From NCBI RefSeq assembly GCF_000757485.1, contig NZ_JPYO01000042.1, forward strand, positions 1,032,707 through 1,096,706: a stretch of 64,000 nt of DNA, in the 5' to 3' direction. Position 1 is the stretch's first letter; every line of letters begins with the position of its first letter. The translations under genes were made by a program, and so were the position numbers. The notes under the pieces are model-generated. The model saw only the letters and a list, made by a program, of their open reading frames with translations, was not told where the DNA came from and made no database searches. Of the stretch, positions 54,885 through 63,030 are shown one piece after another. The stretch comes from Achromobacter sp. RTa (GTDB taxonomy: Bacteria > Pseudomonadota > Gammaproteobacteria > Burkholderiales > Burkholderiaceae_B).

Positions 54885-55055
54885 GGTTTGGCACGCGATT
54901 GTCGCGGGTTAAAGTTAGGAAATGGTCAGAGAATGCGCTCATTTTATAATTGAGTGATTTTGCCCTTGATTTTGCCCCGGCGCACCCGCCCGTTTCGGCG
55001 GGGGCCGCCCAGGGTTCGCCGATACCAGGCTAGCCGCCACACTTCAGGATGCCCC

Positions 55056-55478
55056 GTGGATCTTCTGCAATTCTTGCTCGATAAAAACAACATCTTCATT
55101 GTCGCCGTAGCCGTGGTTTCCGGCGTCATGCTGGCCATCCCCGCCCTGCGCCGTGGCCGCACCGGCTCCGCCGTCAGCACGGGCGAGGCCATCCAGATGG
55201 TGAACCAGCGCCAGGCCGTCTGGGTCGACGTGCGCCCCGCGGAACAATTCCAGGCAGGCCACATCGCCCAGGCACGCAACGTGCCGGCGGCGGACCTGGA
55301 GCAAAAGGCCGCCTCCCTGCCCAAGAACAAGCCGCTCGTGGTGGTTTGCGACAACGGCCGCGATTCCGCCCGCGCCGCCGCCAAGCTGCGCGCGCAAGGC
55401 TTCGCCGACGTGGTGCCGCTGGAAGGCGGCATGCGCGCCTGGGCCGCCGCCAGCCTGCCGGTCACCCAGAAGGGTTGA
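55056..55478 (+). CDS. Membrane-anchored rhodanese-like protein
   Basis: A 140-residue protein with an N-terminal membrane segment (IFIVAVAVVSGVMLAIPAL) and a rhodanese domain (QRQAVWVDVRPAEQFQAGHI to LEGGMRAW). The catalytic cysteine is in VVCDNGRDSARAA. The start is a GTG at 55056 preceded by CAGGA; no in-frame ATG precedes the membrane segment. It belongs to the conserved cluster gpmA / rhodanese-grxC-secB-gpsA. A role in sulfur transfer or thiol redox at the membrane is presumed. Confidence 0.9.
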   Translation: MDLLQFLLDKNNIFIVAVAVVSGVMLAIPALRRGRTGSAVSTGEAIQMVNQRQAVWVDVRPAEQFQAGHIAQARNVPAADLEQKAASLPKNKPLVVVCDNGRDSARAAAKLRAQGFADVVPLEGGMRAWAAASLPVTQKG

Positions 55479-55529
55479 ATCCAAGGGTTTCGCCCCCATT
55501 TGCCTATTCTTGTACCCACAGGAGCGCCC

Positions 55530-55787
55530 ATGAACAAAGTCGTCATGTACAGCAAGGACTATTGTCCCTATTGCGCGCGCGCCAAATCGCTGCTGGAGCA
55601 GCGCGGCGTGACGGACCTGGAAATCATCCAGATCGACCGTGATCCGGCCCAGCGCGACGTCATGATCGAACGCACCGGCCGGCGCACCGTGCCTCAGATC
55701 TTCATCGGCGATACTCACGTCGGCGGTTGCGACGACCTGATGGCGCTGGACCGCTCGGGCGGCCTTGCGCCCATGCTGAACGGCTAG
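55530..55787 (+). CDS. grxC: Glutaredoxin 3
   Basis: An 85-residue glutaredoxin with the dithiol active site CPYC ([14 protein letters not shown]), the cis-proline TVPQIFIG and glutathione-binding GGCDDLMAL. It reduces protein disulphides with glutathione. An AGGAG precedes the ATG at 55530. Located between the rhodanese and secB genes as in many proteobacteria. Confidence 0.97.
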   Translation: MNKVVMYSKDYCPYCARAKSLLEQRGVTDLEIIQIDRDPAQRDVMIERTGRRTVPQIFIGDTHVGGCDDLMALDRSGGLAPMLNG

Positions 55788-55849
55788 GGCGCCCTCCAGG
55801 CGTCCCGGCCCATCGCCCTTTTTTGCCCCTCCCACCAACGGAAACACTC

Positions 55850-56395
55850 ATGGCTGATCAAGACCAAAACACCCAGCAAGAAGGCGGCAACGACGCGCCC
55901 TCGTTCAATCTGCAGCGCGTCTACCTGAAAGACCTTTCGCTGGAAATGCCGAATGCGCCTCACGTCTTCCTGGAGCAAGAAGCGCCCCAGGTCGAAGTGA
56001 GCATCACCGTGGGCGGGCAGCGCCTGGCCGACACCGTGTTCGAAACCACGGTCACCGTGACCGTCACCACCCGCATCAACGAAAAGGTCGTGTACCTGGT
56101 CGAAGGCACGCAGGCCGGCATCTTCGAAGCCGCCAACATTCCTGAAGAGCAGCTCGATCCGCTGCTGGGCATCGTCTGCCCGACCATGCTGTATCCGTAC
56201 CTGCGCGCCAACATCGCCGACGCGATCACCCGCACGTCGATGCCGCCGCTGCACCTGACCGAAGTGAACTTCCAGGCCCTGTACGAACAGCGCCTGGCCG
56301 AACTGCAGCAACAGCAGAACGCGGCCAACGGCAATGGCAATGGCAACGGCAGCGACTCGGGCATCATCCTGCCCCCGGGCGCGACCCGCCAGTAA
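55850..56395 (+). CDS. secB: Protein-export chaperone SecB
   Basis: A 181-residue cytosolic chaperone that keeps preproteins unfolded and hands them to SecA. The core [20 protein letters not shown] to [20 protein letters not shown] is highly conserved. After the core comes an unusual Asn-Gly alternating stretch (NGNGNGNG, encoded by aatggc repeats near 56330-56352) before the C-terminal tail; a zinc-binding Cys-His tail for SecA is not evident. Start at the ATG at 55850. Confidence 0.97.
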   Translation: MADQDQNTQQEGGNDAPSFNLQRVYLKDLSLEMPNAPHVFLEQEAPQVEVSITVGGQRLADTVFETTVTVTVTTRINEKVVYLVEGTQAGIFEAANIPEEQLDPLLGIVCPTMLYPYLRANIADAITRTSMPPLHLTEVNFQALYEQRLAELQQQQNAANGNGNGNGSDSGIILPPGATRQ

Positions 56396-56416
56396 GCACG
56401 CCGCGGCGGCTCTGCG

Positions 56417-57496
56417 ATGAAAAAAACCTCCGAGCCGCGCCTGCGCGTCGCCGTCCTGGGCGCGGGCAGCTGGGGCACCGCGCTGGCGGCGGCCGCCAGC
56501 CGCCGCCACGACACCCTGCTCTGGGCGCGCGACGCCGCCCAGGCGGCCGATATGGCCGCCACGCATGAAAATGCGCGCTACCTGCCCGGCATCCCCCTGC
56601 CGCAGGCTCTGAACATCTCCTCCGATCTCGACGCCACCCTGCGCAGCCTGCAGGACGAGGGCGCCCAGCGCCTCATCGTGCTGGGCGTGCCCGTGGCCGG
56701 CCTGACCGCCATCTGCGGCGAGCTATCCCGCCGGCTGCCCGCGCTGGGATTGCAGGACACCCCCATAGTCTGGACGTGCAAGGGCTTCGAAGCCGACACG
56801 GCCAGGCTGCCTCACGAAATCATGCGCGAGGCCCTGCCCGGCGCGACCGGCGGCGCCTTGTCGGGCCCCTCGTTCGCGCGCGAGGTCGCGCAAGGCCTGC
56901 CCGTGGCGCTGACCGTGGCCAGCGACAGCGCTTCGCTGCGCGCCGCCACTACCGCCGCCTTCCATGGCGCGGCGCTGCGCGTCTACGCCAGCACCGATCT
57001 GGTCGGCGTGGAGGTCGGCGGCGCGCTGAAGAACGTCATCGCCGTCGCCTGCGGCATCTGCGACGGCCTCGCCCTGGGCACCAACGCCCGAGCGGCGCTG
57101 ATCACTCGCGGCCTGGCCGAAATGACCCGCTTCGGCGTGGCCCTGGGCGCGCGGGCGGAAACCTTCGCCGGCCTGACCGGCCTGGGCGACCTGGTGCTGA
57201 CCGCCACCGGCGAACTGTCGCGCAACCGCCGCGTCGGCCTGGAAATCGGCGCCGGCCGCAAGCTGGCCGACATCCTGGCCAGCGGCATCACCGCCGAAGG
57301 CGTGCGCTGCGCGCGCGCCGCCCTGGAGCGCGCACGCGCCATCCAGGTCGAACTGCCGATCACCGAGGCCGTCTGCGCCGTGCTGTTCGACGGTGTCGCC
57401 CCCATGACTGCCGTGTCCGCCCTGCTCGCCCGGGACGCCCGCTACGAAAGCGGGGCCGGATTGCCGGACGATGCGCCGGACGGCCGCCCCCACTGA
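56417..57496 (+). CDS. gpsA: Glycerol-3-phosphate dehydrogenase [NAD(P)+]
   Basis: A 359-residue enzyme that reduces dihydroxyacetone phosphate to sn-glycerol 3-phosphate for phospholipids. The dinucleotide motif [14 protein letters not shown] is near residues 11-24, [15 protein letters not shown] and [17 protein letters not shown] (catalytic Lys) follow, and [19 protein letters not shown] is conserved. The gene is 21 bases past secB, the usual position. The C-terminus is slightly extended. Confidence 0.97.
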   Translation: MKKTSEPRLRVAVLGAGSWGTALAAAASRRHDTLLWARDAAQAADMAATHENARYLPGIPLPQALNISSDLDATLRSLQDEGAQRLIVLGVPVAGLTAICGELSRRLPALGLQDTPIVWTCKGFEADTARLPHEIMREALPGATGGALSGPSFAREVAQGLPVALTVASDSASLRAATTAAFHGAALRVYASTDLVGVEVGGALKNVIAVACGICDGLALGTNARAALITRGLAEMTRFGVALGARAETFAGLTGLGDLVLTATGELSRNRRVGLEIGAGRKLADILASGITAEGVRCARAALERARAIQVELPITEAVCAVLFDGVAPMTAVSALLARDARYESGAGLPDDAPDGRPH

Positions 57497-57538
57497 CCGA
57501 CAACAAGACACCACGCCCCTCTCGAGGAGACATTCTTC

Positions 57539-58531
57539 ATGACGCAAACCCGCAAGCCCCGGGTCGGCCAGCTGCTACGCGGCCTGTGCCTGAGCCTGGC
57601 CGCGATCCTGCCCGCCGCCGCCCATGCCGACTGGCCCGACCATCCTATCCATATGGTCGTGCCCTTCCCGCCCGGGTCCTCGCCCGACATCCTCGCGCGC
57701 ACGATCTCGGAGCCTCTGGCCCAGGCCCTGGGCCAGCCCATCGTCATCGACAACAAACCCGGCGCGGGCGGCAATATCGGCACCCGCATGGTGTCGCAGG
57801 CCAAGCCGGACGGCTATACGCTGCTCTATACGATCAACGGCCCGCTGGTCACCGCCCCCACGCTGTACAAGAAGACCCTGGGCTACGACCCGCTGCGCGA
57901 TCTGGCGCCCGTGTCGCTGGTGGGCACCAGCCCGAACGTGCTGGTCGTGCCCGGCAGCCTGCCGGTCAATAACGTCAAGGACTTCGTCGCGCTGGTGAAA
58001 AGCCGCGGCAACTCGCTGAACTACGGTTCCGTGGGCCCGGGCAGTTCGGCCCACCTGGCGATGGAAATGTTCAAGGAAAGCGCGGGCGTCGACCTGGCGC
58101 ACATTCCCTATTCCGGCTTTCCCCAGGTCATCACCGCCATCATCGGCGGCGACGTCCAGGCCGGCTTCATGGTGCCCGCCATCGCCGTGCCCCAGGCGCG
58201 CGACGGCAAGGTGAAGCTGCTGGCCGTGACCAGCCTGGAGCCCAGCGAGGCGCTGCCGGGGATCCCGACCATGGCCTCCCAGGGCTATCCGGACTTCGAA
58301 GCCATTTCGTGGAATGCCGTGCTGGTTCCGGCCGGCACGCCCACCCCGATCGTCGAGCGCCTCAACAGCGAGCTTGCGCGCGTCATCGACAGCGAAGCCG
58401 TGCGCAAGCAGCTGGCGCTGCAGTACTTCACGCCGGCGCCCTCCACGCCCGAAGCGCTGACCGCACGGATCAAGAACGAAAAGGCACGCTGGGACCAGGT
58501 GATCGAAAAGCTGAAGCTGTCTCTGGATTGA
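57539..58531 (+). CDS. Bug-family periplasmic substrate-binding receptor (TctC-like)
   Basis: A 330-residue tripartite-tricarboxylate-type receptor. Signal peptide: LLRGLCLSLAAILPAAAHA. Mature part: HPIHMVVPFPPGSSPDILAR, IDNKPGAGGNIGTRMV, PDGYTLL, HIPYSGFPQVI and GGDVQAGF, the usual Bug pattern. No TctA/TctB or enzyme gene is adjacent, so it is an orphan receptor that might serve a shared transporter or a sensor. An AGGAG lies 12 bases before the ATG. The repeat element follows its stop. Confidence 0.93.
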   Translation: MTQTRKPRVGQLLRGLCLSLAAILPAAAHADWPDHPIHMVVPFPPGSSPDILARTISEPLAQALGQPIVIDNKPGAGGNIGTRMVSQAKPDGYTLLYTINGPLVTAPTLYKKTLGYDPLRDLAPVSLVGTSPNVLVVPGSLPVNNVKDFVALVKSRGNSLNYGSVGPGSSAHLAMEMFKESAGVDLAHIPYSGFPQVITAIIGGDVQAGFMVPAIAVPQARDGKVKLLAVTSLEPSEALPGIPTMASQGYPDFEAISWNAVLVPAGTPTPIVERLNSELARVIDSEAVRKQLALQYFTPAPSTPEALTARIKNEKARWDQVIEKLKLSLD

Positions 58532-58557
58532 GCTGAATCTGTCGCCGGGTTGAGCGC

Positions 58558-58740
58558 GTAGGATGGGTAGAGCGCGAGAGTTCTTAAGCTAGAACGCAGA
58601 TATCCAGCGCGCGCAACCCATGCGGCCGTGGGCAGACAGTGCCTGGCTCGGCCCGAAAACAAGCGATTGCGGCCGCATGGGTTGCGCGCGTTCAGCGGCT
58701 GATTTCTAGCTTAAGAACTCTCGCGCTCTACCCATCCTAC
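58558..58740. repeat. 183-base nested inverted repeat with GTAGGATGGGT ends, copy B
   Basis: The outer arms are a perfect 37-base inverted repeat (58558-58594 and 58704-58740) that begins GTAGGATGGGTAGAGCGCGA. The inner arms are a perfect 21-base repeat beginning CGCGCGCAACCCATG and centred near 58650. Layout and sequence follow copy A at 46535-46720, with the same GTAGGATGGGT, GCGCGAGAG and AACCCAT blocks. It lies between the convergent Bug receptor and trmL genes, and its terminal CTAC supplies the TAG stop of trmL. Confidence 0.92.
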
Positions 58741-59207
58741 ACCCCGCCCTCGTAGCCCTGCTGGCGCCAGGCCTCGAATACCGTGACCGCGACGGCATTG
58801 GACAGGTTCAGGCTGCGCTGGCCGGCGCGCATCGGCAGCCGCACGCGCTGCTGGGGCGGGAACATCGCCTGGGGTTCTTCCGACAGCCCGGCCGTTTCGC
58901 GGCCGAACACGAACACATCGCCGGGCTTGAAGCCGATGTCCGCCACGCTGCGCTGCGCGTGCGTGGTCAGCGCATAGATGCTGGACGGCCCCGCGCCGGT
59001 ATCGGCCAGGGCCTCTTGCAGCGTATCGTGCACCCGGACGGGCTGCCATTCATGGTAGTCCAGCCCCGCGCGGCGCATGCGCGCGTCATCCAGTTCGAAA
59101 CCCAGCGGACGCACCAGATGCAATTGGGCGCCCGTATTGGCGCACAGGCGGATGGCGTTGCCGGTATTGGGAGGGATCTCGGGGCAGACGAGAATGACGT
59201 GGAACAT
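58737..59207 (-). CDS. trmL: tRNA (cytidine(34)-2'-O)-methyltransferase TrmL
   Basis: A 156-residue SPOUT-class methyltransferase that 2'-O-methylates the wobble base of leucine tRNAs. [20 protein letters not shown], the SAM-knot segments [10 protein letters not shown] and [20 protein letters not shown] are typical. The start ATG at 59207 is clear. The stop codon TAG is formed by the end of the GTAGGATGGGT element. Confidence 0.95.
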   Translation of the reverse strand: MFHVILVCPEIPPNTGNAIRLCANTGAQLHLVRPLGFELDDARMRRAGLDYHEWQPVRVHDTLQEALADTGAGPSSIYALTTHAQRSVADIGFKPGDVFVFGRETAGLSEEPQAMFPPQQRVRLPMRAGQRSLNLSNAVAVTVFEAWRQQGYEGGV

Positions 59208-59288
59208 GGCGGATGGGGGCTCGGCAAACAGCTTGCGGCGCGGACGCGCCGCATACCGGAATTGTCGCCGATTTGCCGCCGCGCCGCC

Positions 59289-59984
59289 TCAGGGCGTGCG
59301 CGCGGCCACCAGCACCGTAACGCCCGCCGCGCCCGCGGCCAGCAGCGCGCCGGCCGCGGCATCGGCGGTGCTGCCCGTGGTCATGACGTCGTCCACCACG
59401 GCCACGTGCCGGCCCAGCACGGCGCCCCGGCAGGAAAACAGACCTACCGCGCCTCGTTGGCGGGCGCGCCGGCTCCTGCCGGTCTGCCGCGGCGCCTCGC
59501 GCCGCCGCAACAGCATGCCGCGCGCCAGGGGCAGCCCCAGCTCCGCCGCTAACCCGCGGGCGATCTCGGCGGCGGGATTCATGCCGCGCCGGCGCAGCGA
59601 GACGCGGCCAGCGGGTATGGGCACCAGCAGCGTGCCGGCGGGCAAGGGGCCGTCGCGCGCGACGGCTGCGGCAATCAGCCGGGCAAGCACGGGCGCCATG
59701 CTGAGACGGCGCTGAGCCTTCAGCATCAGGACCAGGGCGTCGGCGGGCGGCTCGTAGTCGAATGCCGCCACGGTGCGCGCGAAGGGCCGCGGCACGCCCA
59801 GGCAGGCGGGGCAGCAGGGCGCGCCTGGCGGCAACCTGAGGGCGCAGCAAGGGCAGCGCGGCGGCGCGCCCGGCTCCCAGGCCAGGATGTCCGCCTCGCA
59901 GCCCGGGCAGAGCCTAGCCCCCGCCACCCGCGCGCCGCACAACGGGCAGTCGCAGCCGACCCGGGACAGCAGCAGCCGCCCCAT
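59289..59984 (-). CDS. ComF-family phosphoribosyltransferase-like protein
   Basis: A 231-residue ComF/GntX-type protein. The N-terminus carries zinc-finger-like cysteine pairs (CDCPLCG, CPGC, CPCC, CPAC), and the C-terminal half is a type I phosphoribosyltransferase with the PRPP loop VAVVDDVMTTGSTADAA. In transformable bacteria ComF helps import DNA; in others its role is unclear. The start is uncertain: the ATG at 59984 fits family length; the ATG at 60038 would add 18 residues. It is divergent from bioC, a conserved pairing. Confidence 0.88.
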   Translation of the reverse strand: MGRLLLSRVGCDCPLCGARVAGARLCPGCEADILAWEPGAPPRCPCCALRLPPGAPCCPACLGVPRPFARTVAAFDYEPPADALVLMLKAQRRLSMAPVLARLIAAAVARDGPLPAGTLLVPIPAGRVSLRRRGMNPAAEIARGLAAELGLPLARGMLLRRREAPRQTGRSRRARQRGAVGLFSCRGAVLGRHVAVVDDVMTTGSTADAAAGALLAAGAAGVTVLVAARTP

Positions 59985-60089
59985 GTTCCGTAGGGACAAT
60001 CGGAGCCCGGGGCCGGGATGCGCAATAATGGATGCCATTCCTCATGAAACCATGATCCGCTCCGCCACGAAGGCGCGGGCGCGACCGAA

Positions 60090-61025
60090 ATGTCCCTGCC
60101 AGAACCCGCTACGCTCCCCACCTTGCCCATCGTCAGCGCCGACGTGCCCAGGCAGTTCGCCCGCCGCGGCGACCTGGCCGAAGCCCAGTTCCTGTACGGG
60201 GAAATCGCCCGCCGCATGCTGGGCCGCCTGCAATACATCCGCATACAACCCCAGGCGATGCTGGACGCAGGCTGCGGCGCGGGCGACAACCTGCCCCTGC
60301 TGCGCGAGCGCTATCCCGTCGCGGCCTATACCGGGCTGGACAACTGCGCCCCCCTCCTCGACCTGGCGCGCAAGCGCCACGCGCCAGCAGGCCTGTCCGC
60401 CTTGATCGGCAAGCTGGCCCGCCGCGGCCCGGCCGCCCCGGCCTTCGTGGCCGCCGACCTCGCGGACACCGGATTGCCGCCCGAATCGCTGGAACTGGTG
60501 TGGTCCAACCTGGCCATGCACTGGCACCGCGCCCCGCACGCCGTGCTGGCGGAATGGCGGCGCATCCTGAAGGTGGGAGGGCTGGCCATGTTTTCCTGTC
60601 TGGGTCCGGCCACGCTGCGCGAACTGCGCCAGGCCCTGACGGACGCCGGCCTGCGCACGGCTACGCCATCCTTCGTGGACATGCACGATTTCGGCGACCT
60701 GCTGGTGGAAAACGGTTTTGCCGACCCCGTCATGGACCAGGAAATCCTGACCCTGACCTACCGCAGCCCCGAAAAACTGCTGCAAGACGTGCGCGCGCTG
60801 GGAGGAAACCCCGCTGAAGGCCGCCGGGGCGGGCTGGTGGGCCGGGATTGGCGCGACCGCCTTTGCGCCGCGCTGGAGGCGCAGCGCAGGCCGGACGGCG
60901 TCATCGCCCTGAGCATTGAAGTCGCCTATGGCCATGCGTGGCGCGCGGCCGCGCATCGCACCACGGCGGGCGAAACCCGCCTGTCGGTCAGCGCAATCGG
61001 AGGCCGCCACCGCGGCAACCCCTGA
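60090..61025 (+). CDS. bioC: Malonyl-ACP O-methyltransferase BioC-type
   Basis: A 311-residue SAM-dependent methyltransferase. The cofactor motif MLDAGCGAGDNLPLL is near residues 57-71; LELVWSNLAMHWHRAPHAVL and GGLAMFSCLGPATLREL match the BioC family, which methylates malonyl-ACP to start pimelate synthesis for biotin. No other bio gene is adjacent, so the annotation rests on family pattern. The ATG at 60090 lies within a purine-rich context. Confidence 0.87.
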   Translation: MSLPEPATLPTLPIVSADVPRQFARRGDLAEAQFLYGEIARRMLGRLQYIRIQPQAMLDAGCGAGDNLPLLRERYPVAAYTGLDNCAPLLDLARKRHAPAGLSALIGKLARRGPAAPAFVAADLADTGLPPESLELVWSNLAMHWHRAPHAVLAEWRRILKVGGLAMFSCLGPATLRELRQALTDAGLRTATPSFVDMHDFGDLLVENGFADPVMDQEILTLTYRSPEKLLQDVRALGGNPAEGRRGGLVGRDWRDRLCAALEAQRRPDGVIALSIEVAYGHAWRAAAHRTTAGETRLSVSAIGGRHRGNP

Positions 61026-61058
61026 AGCGGGGCTCCACCTGGTGGCTGGCAGGGCTGT

Positions 61059-62303
61059 CTAGTGCAGGCGCTCGGGCATGGGCACGGCGACGCCCGGCTC
61101 GGACGGCCGCAAGGGCTGCATGGGCTCGGAGGTGGCCCGGATGCGGCGCCGCAAGACCGCCGTGGGTTCTGCGGGCGCGGCAGCGCCGGCGGCCACGCCG
61201 CGCCATGCATTCGACATGGCTTCCACGAGCAGGGGCAGGTCGCGCAGGCGGTGGAACTGGCTGCGCAGCCAGCGGGAATCGTTGCCGCTGCGCATGGATT
61301 CATCGCGCAGCGCCGCGATCATGTCGCCCGTGCCCAGTTCTTCGGCCACCGGCATCAGGCGCTGGAACAGCACGCGCAGGTGGTCCATCAGGCGCAGCCG
61401 CTGTCCGTCGGGGGTCACGTAGCTGCCCTGCAGGCCGAAACGGCAGGCCTGGAAGTGGTTGCTGCGGTAGGACAGCCAGGCGTTGTCGCTGGGATCGTCC
61501 TCGCGCATCAGCAGCACCGCCAGGGCCTGGGCGAAGGCGGCGATCTGGCAGGCCCGCTCGACCGTCAGCGGGGTGTCGCAGACGCGGATCTCGACCGTGC
61601 CGAATTCGGGCTTGGGACGGATGTCCCAGTAGAGGTCCTTAATGCTCTCGGCCAGGCCATAGGCGCGCAGCTGGGCCAGGTGCGCCTCGAACTGGTACCA
61701 GTCCTTTACCTCGGGGGGCATGTGGCCGGCCAGCGGGAAGCTATTGACCGCGTTCAGGCGCGAGCACGAGAACAGCGTGTCCACGCCCTCGCAATAAGGC
61801 GAGGAGGCCGACAGCGCGATGAAGTGAGGCACGTAGGGAGACAGGCGGCGCAGCAGCTTGATGGAGTCGTCGCCGTTCCTGACGCCCAGGTGGATGTGCT
61901 GGCCGAAAACAGTAAATTGACGCGCCAGGTAACCATACATTTCGGCCAGGTACTGGAAGCGCGGCGTGTCGGAGATGGAGCGCTCTTGCCAGCGCATGAA
62001 GGGGTGGGCGCCGCCGCCCGCCACCGAAACCCCTACGGCGTCCGCCGCCTCGACCAGCGCATCGCGCATCTCGCGCATTTCGGCCAGGAGGCCCATCGGG
62101 TGCTCGTGCACCGAGGAATTCAGTTCGATCATGGACCGCGTGATTTCCGGTTTGACGCGGTCGGCGATGGGGTGGTTGGCCATTTGGGCCAGCAGCTCGT
62201 CAGAGGCTGCGGTCAGGTCAAAACTGCGGGGGTCTATCAGTTGCAGCTCGAGCTCGATGCCCAGGGTGTTGGGGGCCGACGAAATGAACGGGATCTGTTC
62301 CAT
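61059..62303 (-). CDS. YbdK-type carboxylate-amine ligase (GCS2 family)
   Basis: A 414-residue ATP-grasp-like ligase of the glutamate-cysteine ligase 2 family. [35 protein letters not shown] and [12 protein letters not shown] are the substrate and metal segments. YbdK proteins have weak glutamate-cysteine ligase activity and no firm physiological role. A strong AAAGGAG precedes the ATG at 62303. The C-terminal 40 residues are Pro/Arg-rich. It converges on bioC. Confidence 0.92.
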   Translation of the reverse strand: MEQIPFISSAPNTLGIELELQLIDPRSFDLTAASDELLAQMANHPIADRVKPEITRSMIELNSSVHEHPMGLLAEMREMRDALVEAADAVGVSVAGGGAHPFMRWQERSISDTPRFQYLAEMYGYLARQFTVFGQHIHLGVRNGDDSIKLLRRLSPYVPHFIALSASSPYCEGVDTLFSCSRLNAVNSFPLAGHMPPEVKDWYQFEAHLAQLRAYGLAESIKDLYWDIRPKPEFGTVEIRVCDTPLTVERACQIAAFAQALAVLLMREDDPSDNAWLSYRSNHFQACRFGLQGSYVTPDGQRLRLMDHLRVLFQRLMPVAEELGTGDMIAALRDESMRSGNDSRWLRSQFHRLRDLPLLVEAMSNAWRGVAAGAAAPAEPTAVLRRRIRATSEPMQPLRPSEPGVAVPMPERLH

Positions 62304-62582
62304 CTCGGACTCCTTTGAATGTTTGATGAGGATGTGCGCCGTTCGACCTTGAAGCCCGGCAACTTCCCGGGGGGCACTAGACGGCAGCTTGTGTATGCAT
62401 GATAGCCGCAACTTTGTGGCAAAACGATTGAGAATCGTGACATTTATGTGCAACATCGCGAAGCATTCGGTTTTTCCCTGCGAGAGAAAGTGAGCGAGCG
62501 CTTACGACATAGAAACGGCGCGGGTTTCCGGCCGGCGGCGCCCGGATGGCGAGTCTGGAAGGGGCCTCCGGAGAAGGAAGGG

Positions 62583-62602
62583 ATAACCCTTATTAGGGTT
62601 AT
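62583..62602. repeat. Perfect palindrome ATAACCCT-TATT-AGGGTTAT
   Basis: An eight-base perfect inverted repeat with a four-base loop in the non-coding region upstream of the YbdK-type gene. It has no T tract and could be an operator or a short hairpin. Confidence 0.5.
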
Positions 62603-62667
62603 TACGGACGAAATTGGGGGGTCGGAGGCTCGCCATTGGCGCTACCGCGGGGGTGCAGGAGCAAGAT

Positions 62668-62773
62668 GTCAGGTGCCGGGAGCCAGGGAGCCACGTGCCA
62701 GGGGCCAGGGGCCAGGGGCCAGGTGTCAGGTGTCAGGTGCCAGGTATCAGGTGCCAGGAGCCAGGTGTCAGAC
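62668..62773. repeat. Array of 15 heptamer repeats (RYCAGGN)
   Basis: Fifteen consecutive units of GCCAGGG, GCCAGGT, GTCAGGT and close variants, all seven bases except one eight-base unit (AGCCACGT at 62689-62696). The last unit runs directly into GGTGTCAGACACCC (62764-62777), so the array looks derived from that palindrome. The 62304-63030 gap (727 bases) has no gene. Confidence 0.85.
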
Positions 62774-62965
62774 ACCCTACGCGCCTCCCTTCCAAGCTGA
62801 ACCGCCGCTACCCGGGTGTCTGACACCACTGACACCACTGACACCAACCGAGCGCCGACGGTGTCAGACACCCGGGTAGCACCGGCCAAGACTGTAGATC
62901 GTAGATCGTCTCGTACGGGTGTCAGATACTGACCAACCGCGGGGAGTCAGACACTGATCGGCCGC
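62764..62965. repeat. Cluster of GTGTCNGACAC palindromes
   Basis: Copies seen: GGTGTCAGACACCC at 62764-62777, GGGTGTCTGACACC at 62814-62827, three CTGACACCA half sites at about 62819-62845, GGTGTCAGACACCCGGG from 62860, GGGTGTCAGATACTGACC from 62918 and AGTCAGACACTGATC from about 62945. They match the copies at 1-270. Confidence 0.75.
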
Positions 62966-63030
62966 GTGCGGGTGTCAGGCCCTTGGTTGGCCGCATGCGG
63001 ATGGCGGACACTTGACCCTGCCCGCAAAAT

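Noticed and set aside
55788-55849. Terminator between grxC and secB
   Set aside because: GGGCG and CGCCCTTTTTT could pair, but the stem is only five bases with a loop over 20 bases, so support is too weak.
62448-62879. Frame of 143 codons over the heptamer array
   Set aside because: Its sequence is a translation of the repeats (GARCQVPGA-type units) with no independent support for coding.
62668-62977. CRISPR array
   Set aside because: The units are seven-base tandem repeats without spacers, and no cas gene is in the window.
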